DNA of 64,000 bases, taken from contig JAAWDH010000025.1 in NCBI GenBank assembly GCA_022793675.1, positions 33,039-97,038 of the forward strand. Reading direction: 5' to 3'. Each line of letters starts with the position of its first letter. Positions within the stretch are counted from its first letter, which is position 1. Shown here in pieces: positions 26,175-34,301 of this stretch. The DNA comes from Oscillospiraceae bacterium (GTDB lineage Bacteria; Bacillota; Clostridia; Oscillospirales; Ruminococcaceae). Made by a program: the position numbers and the translations under genes. The notes under the pieces are model-generated. The model searched no databases, was not told where the DNA came from, and saw only the letters and a program-made list of their open reading frames with translations.

Positions 26175-26519
26175 ATGGCAAACAATGAGAAGGTCATCCG
26201 CAATGTCCTTCGCTTCATCGGACTCACAGGAAACTATAAAGGCTTTCCCGGAATGATCACTGCTGTAGACATGGTTTTGGAAAATGAGGAACTGCTCCAC
26301 AGCGCGACAACAGTGCTCTATCCGACTGTTGCTGAAAAGCATGGCACTACTTCTACCCGGCTCCAGCGTAACTTCCGCACGCTCATCAATATCTGCTGGC
26401 AGGAAGAAAACCGCGAACGCCTTTATAATATCGCGGGCCGGAACCTGACCCAGTGCCCTACGGCAGTGGAATTTATTGATATGCTGTCTAATTATATCCA
26501 GGTCAATTACCCTGCGTAG
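26175..26519 (+). CDS. stand-alone Spo0A C-terminal DNA-binding domain protein
   Basis: A 114-residue protein that matches only the effector domain of Spo0A. VLRFIGLTGNYKGFPGMITAV aligns with the start of that domain, ELLHSATTVLYPTVAEKHGTTSTRLQRNFR with the DNA-recognition segment, and PTAVEFIDMLSNYI with the C-terminal helix. The receiver domain with its phosphorylated Asp is absent, and no remnant of it lies upstream. The gene has its own AGGAGG and ATG, so it is a complete small gene. A phosphorylation-independent DNA-binding protein acting on Spo0A-like boxes is inferred. Confidence 0.8.
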   Translation: MANNEKVIRNVLRFIGLTGNYKGFPGMITAVDMVLENEELLHSATTVLYPTVAEKHGTTSTRLQRNFRTLINICWQEENRERLYNIAGRNLTQCPTAVEFIDMLSNYIQVNYPA

Positions 26520-26616
26520 TTTTCCGCTTATTTCATATATCTATTTGATACCTTTGGGCTTTGCTGCTTGGCAGTAAGATAGCCCGTACCCCTCCAAAAA
26601 GCCCCTCAGAACGAAG

Positions 26617-26656
26617 ACAGCAGCCTGCCCTTTAATAAAACGGGACAGGCTGCTGT
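26617..26656. terminator. bidirectional terminator between the Spo0A-C gene and mscL
   Basis: ACAGCAGCCTGCCC (26617-26630) pairs with GGGACAGGCTGCTGT (26642-26656) around TTTAATAAAAC, with TTTAATTT on the plus side. It lies between convergent genes and can serve both. Confidence 0.8.
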
Positions 26657-26661
26657 TTAAT

Positions 26662-27132
26662 TTACTCGCTGCGGATGCCGCTGGCAGAGGCTGTAGCCTC
26701 TTTCAGCAGGTCGCGGATCTCGGCCAAAAGCTCTTCTTGGGTAGGCGCAGCAGGCCCTGCTGGTTCCGGTGCAGGCTCTTCCTTCTTTTTCAGAAAACGG
26801 TCACGAATTTTCGCCGCAAAGCGGATGCACAGGAAAATCGACAAGGCTATCAGCAGAAAATCCACAACATTCTGAATGAAGGCTCCATAGGTAATCGCCG
26901 CTTCGGCGCGGATCACAGCGCCCATTTCGTCAAGCACTTCTGGCCGCATAACCAGCTTCAGCGAGGTGAACTGGGTCGTAGAGGTGAATAGGCTAAAAAA
27001 CGGCATAATAATGTCGTTGACCAGCGAACTGACAATTTTACTGAACGCGCCGCCGATAACCACGCCGATAGCCATATCCATGACGTTGCCTTTCAGGGCG
27101 AATTTTTTAAAATCCTCGAAAAATTTAGACAT
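26662..27132 (-). CDS. mscL: large-conductance mechanosensitive channel
   Basis: A membrane tension-gated pore that vents solutes under hypo-osmotic shock. The 156-residue protein begins with FFEDFKKFALKGNVMDMAIGVVIGGAFSKIVSSLVNDIIMP, the conserved N-terminal amphipathic helix and TM1. TM2 is FIQNVVDFLLIALSIFLCIRF, and the charged C-terminal helix ends in TQEELLAEIRDLL. Its length is normal for the family. A dispersed repeat lies upstream. Confidence 0.95.
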   Translation of the reverse strand: MSKFFEDFKKFALKGNVMDMAIGVVIGGAFSKIVSSLVNDIIMPFFSLFTSTTQFTSLKLVMRPEVLDEMGAVIRAEAAITYGAFIQNVVDFLLIALSIFLCIRFAAKIRDRFLKKKEEPAPEPAGPAAPTQEELLAEIRDLLKEATASASGIRSE

Positions 27133-27225
27133 AAACCTTGATCCTTCCCTGCTTTTCTTTTACTCTTTTATTTTAGTATACCAGATTTTTCCCAACAAAT
27201 CAAGGTTTATTTTTAGGAACGGGGA

Positions 27226-27345
27226 TACGACGCTTTCTGAAGAAAGCTTGGCAAAGACTTTTATTCGCCAGGATGCACGTCTGCGCGACCTGAAAACCCT
27301 ACTGCGTCGATAGGCGAGCTACAAAGGCTCGTCTATCGACGCAGT
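27226..27345 (+). repeat. dispersed repeat with long palindrome between mscL and a repeat-protein gene
   Basis: It starts TACGACGCTTTCTGAAGAAA, continues with GCTTGGCAAAGACTTTTATT, CGCCAGGATG and a block ending CTACTGCGTCG. The last part belongs to an inverted repeat: a 19-bp arm at 27301-27319 and its match at 27327-27345 (one G-T pair), loop 7. This copy is plus-oriented while both neighbours are on the minus strand, so it is the one clear antisense case. Its palindrome is closest to the stop codon of the gene at 27382. Confidence 0.75.
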
Positions 27346-27381
27346 AAAGTTTTTTACATTATTTTAACCGGCGATTTCAGC

Positions 27382-28347
27382 CTAACCGATATTTTTGCCT
27401 TCCTCAATGCCAGCTAGGCGGCCTTCTTCATAAGCTTCGTCATAACCGACAGCCTTGCCTTCCTCAATACCAACCAGACGGCCTTCTTCATAAGCTTCGT
27501 CATAACCGGCAGCCTTGCCTTCCTCAATGCCAGCCAGACGGCCTTCTTCGTAAGCTTCGTCATAACCGATACCTTTGCCTTCTTCGATGCCAGCCTGATA
27601 GGCCTCGTCATAGCGCGTACCGTTGTCTTCAACCCTGACAGCCAGCTCTTTTGCTGAAAGCCCCAGCCCCCAGTTGTCCAAACTGATGGAATACTCGCTT
27701 GTTTCGCTGTAGCTGAAAAAGGTGTAATAGTCCACGGGAAGGGAAAGCGCAGCGATTTTTCCTGCGGCCTGCTCAACAGACTTGGCGAAATCTTCGGCTG
27801 TTTCATATTCCCCAGTAAGGCTCAGTTGCACTGAAGCCTCATAGTTGTTCTGGGCGGCCAGCTCCTCCACGCTGGGGATACGGCTTTCAAACTGATAACC
27901 TTCGTACCAGACTGAAACGTGCATATTAGCGATATTGCCAGCCCCAACCGCCCCGGCAATCTGCTGCTCAAGCTGTTGGGAAATCTGCTCGGAAGCAAGG
28001 CGGTAATTGCGCTCGCTGCCAAATATCGTCGGCAGGATGCCGCAGGCGGCGCTGCCGATAACCAGCAGAAAGCAAAGGAGCATACTTAGTACGTCGTAAC
28101 GCAGCTTGCGCCCGCCGCTGAACAGGCTGTGCAGCAGTACTTCAAATCCCAAAAGGATCAGCAGCGCCGGCATCCAGCAAAGCATTTGCAAGGTGTCTAC
28201 CAGCCCCAGCTGCCCTGCAACCAAAACAGCGCCCAGCGCCACCAGCGCAAACCCCATCGTCGTCGTCCCCACCCGGCGGGACGTCTTCACCGCAGGCACC
28301 GCAAGGGGGTTCGGCCCTTGCTTGAAGTCAATCATAGATTCTTCCAT
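27382..28347 (-). CDS. membrane protein with C-terminal 20-residue Gly-rich tandem repeats
   Basis: A 321-residue protein I cannot assign a function. Residues 28-110 hold three or four membrane helices (GFALVALGAVLVAGQLGL, MPALLILLGFEVLLHSLF, MLLCFLLVIGSAACGILPTI), resembling LiaF/DUF5668-type N-termini. A soluble extracytoplasmic-like region follows. The last 77 residues are four repeats of about 20 residues (consensus GYDEAYEEGRLAGIEEGKA), with glycine about every four residues as in Yae1/deca-GX3 proteins. It overlaps the preceding gene by 16 bp and is the last of the ECF-sigma operon. Confidence 0.7.
   Translation of the reverse strand: MEESMIDFKQGPNPLAVPAVKTSRRVGTTTMGFALVALGAVLVAGQLGLVDTLQMLCWMPALLILLGFEVLLHSLFSGGRKLRYDVLSMLLCFLLVIGSAACGILPTIFGSERNYRLASEQISQQLEQQIAGAVGAGNIANMHVSVWYEGYQFESRIPSVEELAAQNNYEASVQLSLTGEYETAEDFAKSVEQAAGKIAALSLPVDYYTFFSYSETSEYSISLDNWGLGLSAKELAVRVEDNGTRYDEAYQAGIEEGKGIGYDEAYEEGRLAGIEEGKAAGYDEAYEEGRLVGIEEGKAVGYDEAYEEGRLAGIEEGKNIG
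27385..27615 (-). repeat. in-frame 60-bp tandem repeat
   Basis: About three full 60-bp units plus a shorter first unit, all in frame, encode the C-terminal 20-residue repeats of the protein at 27382-28347. Units are nearly identical at DNA level (for example GCCTTCTTCATAAGCTTCGT recurs), so recent expansion or slippage is likely. Confidence 0.85.
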
Positions 28348-29348
28348 GCCTGCGCCTCCTCCGCCGCATTTTTCGGAACGCCCATCCCATCAAACGAAGC
28401 CTTCGCAGAATAGCCAAAGGGGTCGACAGTCAGCGGCGACTGCGGTTCATCCTGCCTCGGTTCGTCTGCCGAAGACTGTTCCGCATAGATGCGGCCCATA
28501 ATTGACGCTGTCATATCCATTTCTGGGGCAGCCTCAAAGGGGACAGAAGCATCACCGCCAAAGGGCGCAGGCTCAGGCTGGTAGGCCGGAGCCGCTTTAA
28601 AAGGCTGTGGCTGCGTTTGATAGGCTGTACTGGCAGAGGGCGTCTCAAAAGGTGATGGCTGCGCCTGATAAGCTGGTTCCGAAACAGGCGGGACTGAACC
28701 AGCCGCCGCTGCCCCGCCTGCCACGTTGGCGCGGGGATAGGGCTTTGTACCATAGGCGGTCATTTCGTCAATAGGCTTACGGCTCCCGCGGATCAGCCGT
28801 ATCCCCAGCCAGATAATCAGCACCGAGATCAACAGCTGCGGCACTTCGCTTACCAAGTTGGTCAGCCAGTAGATGCGTCCGCCGAACAGCGCCTCCAAAA
28901 AGCTGGTGATTTTATAGGCCAGCATTTCATACAGCATATAGGCCCCTACCACAATCAACGCCCAGCCAGCCAGCGAACTGCCGCTCTTGCCCTGGAAACG
29001 TTTCTTGAGCCGAGAAAAGTTCAGCTGATCAAGGATACCAGAACCCAGTTCGTCGGGGATCTGTTCCAGCTGAGCGGCGTTAAGGCCGGACAGGTTCAAA
29101 CTGTCAAAAAAAGCGTAAAACCAAATCAGAGGCAAAATGAACAGCATTGGTGGGAAAATGACACCAAGCGCAATATCGCCAAAGAAAAGGGACATTAAGG
29201 TCAGACCCCTATTCATTTTGCCTAGGTACATCTGCCCGGCCCCAGGGCAAAACCCAAATAGGATCGCTAGAAAGCGGCTCTTTTTCTTGCCGGTGCCCGG
29301 CAGGTCAAACTGCCTGAAATTGTTTGTCTTGCGTTCCAACTCATTCAC
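28332..29348 (-). CDS. TM2-like membrane protein in ECF-sigma operon
   Basis: A 338-residue membrane protein of unknown function. After a basic N-terminus it has FCPGAGQMYLGKMNRGL, a TM2-like turn between two helices. Two more helices follow (SSLAGWALIVVGAYMLYEML, LLISVLIIWLGIRLI). The C-terminal 110 residues are Ala/Pro/Gln-rich with repeated TAYQTQP/PAYQ-type stretches, probably disordered. The likely start is GTG at 29348, overlapping the anti-sigma stop by 8 bp. All four genes of this operon overlap end to end. Confidence 0.7.
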   Translation of the reverse strand: MNELERKTNNFRQFDLPGTGKKKSRFLAILFGFCPGAGQMYLGKMNRGLTLMSLFFGDIALGVIFPPMLFILPLIWFYAFFDSLNLSGLNAAQLEQIPDELGSGILDQLNFSRLKKRFQGKSGSSLAGWALIVVGAYMLYEMLAYKITSFLEALFGGRIYWLTNLVSEVPQLLISVLIIWLGIRLIRGSRKPIDEMTAYGTKPYPRANVAGGAAAAGSVPPVSEPAYQAQPSPFETPSASTAYQTQPQPFKAAPAYQPEPAPFGGDASVPFEAAPEMDMTASIMGRIYAEQSSADEPRQDEPQSPLTVDPFGYSAKASFDGMGVPKNAAEEAQAWKNL

Positions 29349-29784
29349 CTCTCGAATAAATACCAAATCCGCGAATCCAGTTCCCAATACTGTCGCTGAC
29401 GCCGGAAACCATCTGGGAGAAGGAATTCCCCCGCCTAGCCTGGTCGGGAATCTTTTCGTTGCGGACGGCTAGGCTGTCGCCAAACAGCCCGCTGTACCAG
29501 ATCACGACGGTCAGGCTGGCGGCGGTACAGACCTTGATAGCCCGCTTGGTCAGGAAAAGGATGTTCCCGCGGCGCACTTTGGCCATCACCGGCTTTGCCA
29601 GCCCGCTAGGCGGCGCCATCAGCATATTTTCCGTCAGCAGCACGCTGTATCGGTCCACGCACTGGTCGCAATAGTCCAGATGCTCTGAAAGCTCATAACA
29701 GCAAAGCGCATCCGGATCGCCGGCAGTCAGCAGCCAAAGGCCTTGGTCGCTGATATGCCCATTCTGATTAAACACTCCGTTCAA
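29341..29784 (-). CDS. zinc-finger (ZAS) anti-sigma factor
   Basis: A 147-residue putative anti-sigma factor. The ZAS motif is ELSEHLDYCDQCVDRY (HxxxCxxC, residues about 35-42), which with an upstream Cys or His binds zinc and clamps the sigma factor. A membrane helix follows near residues 84-104 (KVCTAASLTVVIWYSGLFG), with a short outer tail. It overlaps the sigma gene by 17 bp, the typical sigma/anti-sigma arrangement. Confidence 0.85.
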   Translation of the reverse strand: MNGVFNQNGHISDQGLWLLTAGDPDALCCYELSEHLDYCDQCVDRYSVLLTENMLMAPPSGLAKPVMAKVRRGNILFLTKRAIKVCTAASLTVVIWYSGLFGDSLAVRNEKIPDQARRGNSFSQMVSGVSDSIGNWIRGFGIYSRGE

Positions 29785-30286
29785 CCTGCATTTCCTCCTT
29801 TACAAATTGCTGCAGCTTCAGCCTCGCACGGTAAATCTGAGTTTGTACCGTTTTGCGGGGCCGTTCCAGCCGCAGCGCAATCTCTTCCGGGGTCAGCCCC
29901 TTGATAAAGAAAAGGACTGCGACCTGGTGATATGGCTCTTCTAGGGAAAGGATCTTTTCGTGGATCAGCCGCACTGTGTCCGAAGCCACCGCCACCTCTT
30001 CGGCGGAAGCAGCCGTAGACGTAATCCGGCCCTCCATCTCATCGGTGACGTCTACCCGGCGGAAATAGGCCGATTTTAGGAAATCCTTCGCTTTGTTGGA
30101 GGCAATCCGAATCAGCCAAGGCTTATAGCTTTCGCCGTGATAGTCGTCAATGTGGCGGTAAGCGGAAAGGAAAGTCTCCTGGGTCAGGTTCTGGGCCTCA
30201 TGGTAATCCCGGACCAACTGATAGCAGACGGTAAAGACCAGCTTTTCATACTGCCGGACCAGCTGCTCAAATTCCTGATCTTTCAT
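29768..30286 (-). CDS. ECF-type RNA polymerase sigma factor
   Basis: A 172-residue sigma-70 of the ECF class: region 2 (FTVCYQLVRDYHEAQNLTQETFLSAYRHI) and region 4 (YHQVAVLFFIKGLTPEEIALRLERPRKTVQTQIYRARLKLQ) are both clear, joined by a short linker without region 3. It is expected to be held inactive by the ZAS protein encoded next. It heads a four-gene overlapping operon. An autoregulatory -35-like CCAACCC lies about 60 bp upstream on the minus strand, but the -10 is uncertain. Confidence 0.92.
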   Translation of the reverse strand: MKDQEFEQLVRQYEKLVFTVCYQLVRDYHEAQNLTQETFLSAYRHIDDYHGESYKPWLIRIASNKAKDFLKSAYFRRVDVTDEMEGRITSTAASAEEVAVASDTVRLIHEKILSLEEPYHQVAVLFFIKGLTPEEIALRLERPRKTVQTQIYRARLKLQQFVKEEMQVERSV

Positions 30287-30412
30287 TGCACCGCGCTCAC
30301 CGCCTCTGTTTCTCTGTCTATACCATAGAACGAGATAGGATTGGGGTTGGATTCAATCGGAAAGAGGTTTCCTCTTTTTTATTTTCGTCAAACCTGCCAG
30401 CGCGGTAAAGTT

Positions 30413-31012
30413 TTATGGGTGTATGCTCAGCTGCTCGATTATCATTGACAGCCCCTGTACCATCATCTCCAGCGTCATCGACGGACGCCCCGACTTTCCC
30501 GCTGCCTGCGCCGGCAGGAAGGGAAGATGGATAAAGCCGCCCTGCTCGCCTTCTTGAAGCAGCGTCATCACCCGGTACATCAAAGCGTTACAGACATACG
30601 TCCCCGCACTCAGCGAAACCTCTGCCGGGATCCCCGCTTGGCAAAGCGTTTCCTTCAGCGCCCGCGCCGGCAGCCGCGCAAACAGCCCGTCCGGCCCGCC
30701 CTCAGCCACCGGAAGCCCCTTCGGACAGAAACCGGCGTTATCCGGCATTTCGCTGTCCATCAGATTGAGGGCTACCTGTTCAATAGAAATAGCGCTGCGG
30801 CCGCCAGCCTGCCCGACGCAGAGTATTGCTGCTGGAGCTTCTTTATAATATAGTTCTGCCGTCCTTTCCCCTGCGCCAATAAATTCTACTGGCAGCTGCG
30901 CCTTGACAAGTGTAGTTTCCCCGATCTTTTTCGGCAGCTTTTCCACAGCTTCCCAAGAAGGGTTTATCGTTTCGCCGCCAAAGGGTTCAAAGCCAGTTAT
31001 CAGAATTTTCAT
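30413..31012 (-). CDS. pcp: pyrrolidone-carboxylate peptidase
   Basis: A cytoplasmic cysteine peptidase (C15) that removes N-terminal pyroglutamate. The 199-residue protein has KILITGFEPFGGETINPSW, the Glu-bearing block around SAISIEQVALNLMD, the catalytic Cys in SLSAGTYVCNALMY, and His in GGFIHLPFLP. The ATG at 31012 is chosen over a TTG three codons earlier because AAGGAG would be too close to the latter. It faces away from the ABC operon across a 430-bp gap. Confidence 0.93.
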   Translation of the reverse strand: MKILITGFEPFGGETINPSWEAVEKLPKKIGETTLVKAQLPVEFIGAGERTAELYYKEAPAAILCVGQAGGRSAISIEQVALNLMDSEMPDNAGFCPKGLPVAEGGPDGLFARLPARALKETLCQAGIPAEVSLSAGTYVCNALMYRVMTLLQEGEQGGFIHLPFLPAQAAGKSGRPSMTLEMMVQGLSMIIEQLSIHP

Positions 31013-31248
31013 AATTATCAAACACTCCTTTTGGTTGATAGCTTTATTGTATCATATTTTTTCAAGAATGAAAAGGCCAACAGCTACTTTGATGCAAAAA
31101 ACTGCAATTATGCCGTAAAAAGCCTATGATATCAGCCTTGGCAGCGCAGGTCGGATTTTGATAGTAGTTCAGAAAATGATAGTTTTTCCTTGTCGTTATC
31201 CTTTTTTGTCAGTTCTGATTCTGATACTTTTTGTGTCGATTCTGTTAC

Positions 31249-31277
31249 TTGAAGTTTGCCTAAAATCGTGGTATGAT
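31249..31277 (+). promoter_or_regulatory. promoter of the lipoprotein/permease sugar ABC operon
   Basis: TTGAAG (31249-31254), 17 bp and TATGAT (31272-31277) lie about 165 bp before the solute-binding protein gene. The rest of the 430-bp gap (31013-31442) is AT-rich on the left and holds no gene or clear operator that I can see. Confidence 0.55.
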
Positions 31278-31442
31278 AAATTCAACAAAAACAGTTTGGT
31301 TTTTGTGTGGGAATCGTTTAATACAGCAATGGACGCCTATTTAAATGGCGGTTTGCTGTGACGCAGGCGGGTGCAGGCTGCAGCCCCTGCAAAACCTGAA
31401 GAGCCTTTACGGCTTCTTCTATATAAAAGGAGGAAACTTCCT

Positions 31443-33197
31443 ATGAGCAAGAAACGGATCCTTTCAGCCATCTTGGCTGCAGCCCTTGCGGCCAGCGCGC
31501 TGGCATCCTGCAACAACAATAATGGCGGCAGTTCCAGCAACAGCTCTACCCCTGCTTCGGACGGCTCCAGCTCAACCGCTTCTGCCCTCGCTTCCAGCGG
31601 CGGCGATGACGCAAACGCTGGCGGCACTACCAAAAACGAATTTGGTATCCCGATTGTAGACGCTGTAGACGGCGATACCAACCTGCAGACTTTCCCCATC
31701 AGCGAAAGCAAGATCACCCTGTCGCTGTGGTATCCGATGGCGGGTTCGATGGGCGAATTGTCCGATTTTAACGACGCTGAGTTCTTCAAATGGTATGAAG
31801 AGAAAACCAATATCCATATTGACTTTATCCTGCCCCCTTCCGGCAGCGAGGCCGACGCCTTCCAGCTGTTGTTCGCTTCTGACGATATGCCCGATATGCT
31901 TTACAGCCAGCCTGCCGGCCAAAAATATCGCGGCGGCGAAGATAAAGCGATTGAAGACGGTTATTTTGTCAATATGGTAGATTATCTGGATATTGCGCCC
32001 AACTACTGCGGCTGGCTCAACAACCATGACGATTTCCGCCGCGGCGCTTTCTCCGACACCGGCAAGATGTATGGTATGTGGGGCGGCTGGGACACGATGG
32101 GCGAGCGCGCGCTGGCTGACCAGGGCCTCGCTATCCGCAAGGATTTCCTTGACGCTGTTAAAAAAGAAGTGCCGACCACTTATGACGAGTGGTATGATGT
32201 GCTGGTGGCTTTCCGCGACGAGCTGCACATTGAAGCGCCTTTCTATACCTCTAAGTGGGGCATTGACCGCACCGGCGAGTTTATGGCTGGCTTTGACACC
32301 GCTCCCTACTTCTATCAGCGCGATGGCAAAGTCTGCTACGGCCCAATGGACGACCAGTACAAAGAATACCTGACCATGCTCCACCAGTGGTGGGAAGAAG
32401 GGTTGCTGGACAAGGATTTTGCGACCCGTACCTCTACCGGTATTACTGCCGACAACGATATGATGCTCAACGACAAGGTCGGCGCATTGGTCGATTATGG
32501 CACCCGCCTGGCCAACGTCTACGTCACCCGCGGCGCGACCAACCCTGACTTTTTCCTGGTCGGCGTTACCCAGCCTAAAAAGTCCGGCAGCGACGCTGTG
32601 ACCCCCTCCTACCGTGACTATGCCTCCGGCAATGATATGATGCAGACCTATTGCATGACCTTTAACGCCGACGGCGAGCATATCGAGGAAGCTATCCGCT
32701 GGAACGACGGCTTCTACGCCCAAGATATCCTCCAGAATGCCAACTTCGGCCTGGAAGAGCAGGAAGGCACCGTTTGGTATGCCGCTGAAGACGGCCACCG
32801 TGTCGGTATTTACGACTTCCGTTATAAGAACCCCGATGGCATCTCCTCCGCGACAGTCTTGGTTCAGTTCTGGACGAAGAACCCGCCTATCCGTGTAGAA
32901 TCTGCCCAGATCGAACAATCCCAGGAGGTGCAGCAGGAGGGCTACCAGCTCTGGAGCACCTATGAACCCAGCCGCTGGATCTCCAACCGCATCACCCCTA
33001 CCGCTGAAGAAGGCACCGAATTCTCCTCCACCTACACCGATATCGAAACCTATGTGCAGGAATGCAACGTCAAGTTCATCATGGGCCAGATGTCGCTGGA
33101 CGATTATGACAGCTACCGCGAAACCCTGAAGGGTATGGGCATCGAGCGCTGCATTGAGCTGCGCCAGGCCGCCCTTGACCGGTACTATGCCCGTTAA
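31443..33197 (+). CDS. ABC transporter solute-binding lipoprotein (LplA/YtcQ-like)
   Basis: An extracellular family 1 binding protein of 584 residues. The signal peptide MSKKRILSAILAAALAAS ends in the lipobox LAASC-type sequence (ALASC), followed by an Asn/Gly/Ser linker. The mature part is large and rich in aromatic residues, as in Lpl-type proteins that feed carbohydrates or oligosaccharides to two permeases without a dedicated ATPase. The exact sugar is unknown. The ATG at 31443 follows AAAGGAGG. A hairpin separates it from the permeases. Confidence 0.9.
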   Translation: MSKKRILSAILAAALAASALASCNNNNGGSSSNSSTPASDGSSSTASALASSGGDDANAGGTTKNEFGIPIVDAVDGDTNLQTFPISESKITLSLWYPMAGSMGELSDFNDAEFFKWYEEKTNIHIDFILPPSGSEADAFQLLFASDDMPDMLYSQPAGQKYRGGEDKAIEDGYFVNMVDYLDIAPNYCGWLNNHDDFRRGAFSDTGKMYGMWGGWDTMGERALADQGLAIRKDFLDAVKKEVPTTYDEWYDVLVAFRDELHIEAPFYTSKWGIDRTGEFMAGFDTAPYFYQRDGKVCYGPMDDQYKEYLTMLHQWWEEGLLDKDFATRTSTGITADNDMMLNDKVGALVDYGTRLANVYVTRGATNPDFFLVGVTQPKKSGSDAVTPSYRDYASGNDMMQTYCMTFNADGEHIEEAIRWNDGFYAQDILQNANFGLEEQEGTVWYAAEDGHRVGIYDFRYKNPDGISSATVLVQFWTKNPPIRVESAQIEQSQEVQQEGYQLWSTYEPSRWISNRITPTAEEGTEFSSTYTDIETYVQECNVKFIMGQMSLDDYDSYRETLKGMGIERCIELRQAALDRYYAR

Positions 33198-33223
33198 GGC
33201 TGCGGGCTTCTGCTGACGCTCTA

Positions 33224-33265
33224 AAAAGCCCGTGCCCCCTTTGTGGAATCGGGGCACGGGCTTTT
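33224..33265 (+). terminator. read-through terminator between binding protein and permease genes
   Basis: AAAAGCCCGTGCCCC (33224-33238) pairs perfectly with GGGGCACGGGCTTTT (33251-33265) around a 12-nt loop. Such a hairpin inside an ABC operon usually lets the binding protein be made in excess of the permeases, by partial termination or by 3'-end protection. Confidence 0.8.
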
Positions 33266-33320
33266 ACACAGGAGGATTTTGGCGTTTTCACCAAGTATTA
33301 TGCAGCAAGGAGGTTCTTTT

Positions 33321-34280
33321 ATGACAAATTCGTCGGCTGCCCCAGCCACAGAGAAACAGCGTGAACGTGCGATGAAGATGAAATTGATCAAACGCGACTG
33401 GCGGATAAACAAAGCCGTCTATCTGATGGCGCTGCCTGTGCTGGCTTATTTTATCATCTTCAATTACATCCCAATGGGCGGCATTTTGATGGCCTTCCAG
33501 GACTATTCGATTAAAAAAGGGATCTTGGGGAGCCAGTGGGTCGGTCTCTTAAACTTCACAAATTTTTTCAAATCCATCTATTTCGGGCGGCTGATCCGCA
33601 ACACCCTGCTGATCAGCTTTTACGGCCTGCTCTTCTCCTTCCCCTTCCCGATTATTTTTGCGCTTTGTCTGAATGAGGTGCGCAACAAGCATTTCAAGAA
33701 GGTTACCCAAACCATCTCCTATCTGCCCTACTTTATTTCCGTGGTCGTCGTTGTAGCCATTTTGCAGGATTTTTGCAAAGCGGGCGGCGTGCTGACAAAT
33801 CTGGCAAAGGCGCTGGGCGACACCGGCGGCGCGCTGATTGCCCGGCCGGAATGGTTCCGGACGCTGTACATCGGTTCCAATATGTGGCAGCATTTGGGCT
33901 ATAACTCGATCATTTTCATCTCGGCGCTGGCCAGCATCGACCAGGAGCTTTACGAGGCGGCGGTCATTGACGGCGCTGGGCGCTGGAAACAGACCCTTTA
34001 TATTACCCTGCCGGGTATTTCGTCGACTATCGTTGTGCTGCTGATCCTGCGTTTGGGCCAAATTATGAACGTCGGCTATGAAAAGACCATCTTAATGTAC
34101 GGTCCCGCCACCTACGAGACGGCCGACGTTATCGCCAGCTATGTTTACCGCGTCGGCCTGGTGGATGCGAACTACAGCTATTCCACCGCTATCAACCTCT
34201 TTAACTCCGTCATCAACTTCCTGGTGCTGTTCGTTTCCAACCTTGTGAGCCGCAAGCTCAGCGAAACCAGTCTCTGGTAA
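33321..34280 (+). CDS. ABC sugar transporter permease (LplB type)
   Basis: A 319-residue integral membrane protein. The N-terminal basic segment precedes six helices (KAVYLMALPVLAYFIIFNYIPM and so on). The coupling EAA loop is YEAAVIDGAGRWKQTLYITLPGI, matching the binding-protein-dependent permease signature. The start at 33321 follows AAGGAGG; an upstream in-frame extension runs through the terminator hairpin and is rejected. It is paired with the next gene. Confidence 0.92.
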   Translation: MTNSSAAPATEKQRERAMKMKLIKRDWRINKAVYLMALPVLAYFIIFNYIPMGGILMAFQDYSIKKGILGSQWVGLLNFTNFFKSIYFGRLIRNTLLISFYGLLFSFPFPIIFALCLNEVRNKHFKKVTQTISYLPYFISVVVVVAILQDFCKAGGVLTNLAKALGDTGGALIARPEWFRTLYIGSNMWQHLGYNSIIFISALASIDQELYEAAVIDGAGRWKQTLYITLPGISSTIVVLLILRLGQIMNVGYEKTILMYGPATYETADVIASYVYRVGLVDANYSYSTAINLFNSVINFLVLFVSNLVSRKLSETSLW

Positions 34281-34301
34281 GGGGAAAGGAGAGAATAAGT
34301 T

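Noticed and set aside
26966..27313. A plus-strand ORF ending in TTLSEESLAKTF, a peptide also present in an ORF at 53068-53325
   Set aside because: The shared peptide comes from the dispersed DNA repeat read by chance in the same frame. The two frames have different starts and no common upstream sequence, so this is repeat homology and not a protein family.
27385..27615. Possible CRISPR array (regular 60-bp repeats)
   Set aside because: The units are contiguous, without unique spacers, and stay in frame within a coding sequence.
30360..30385. Hairpin with T-run (AAAGAGG/CCTCTTT) between the ECF sigma gene and pcp
   Set aside because: The T-run is on the plus strand, where no gene ends, and it faces the wrong way for pcp, so it is not called as a terminator.
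31572..33257. A 561-codon open frame on the minus strand opposite the binding protein gene
   Set aside because: It is the shadow of a highly biased codon pattern in the real lipoprotein gene, which has a signal peptide, lipobox and ribosome binding site. The antisense frame has none of these.
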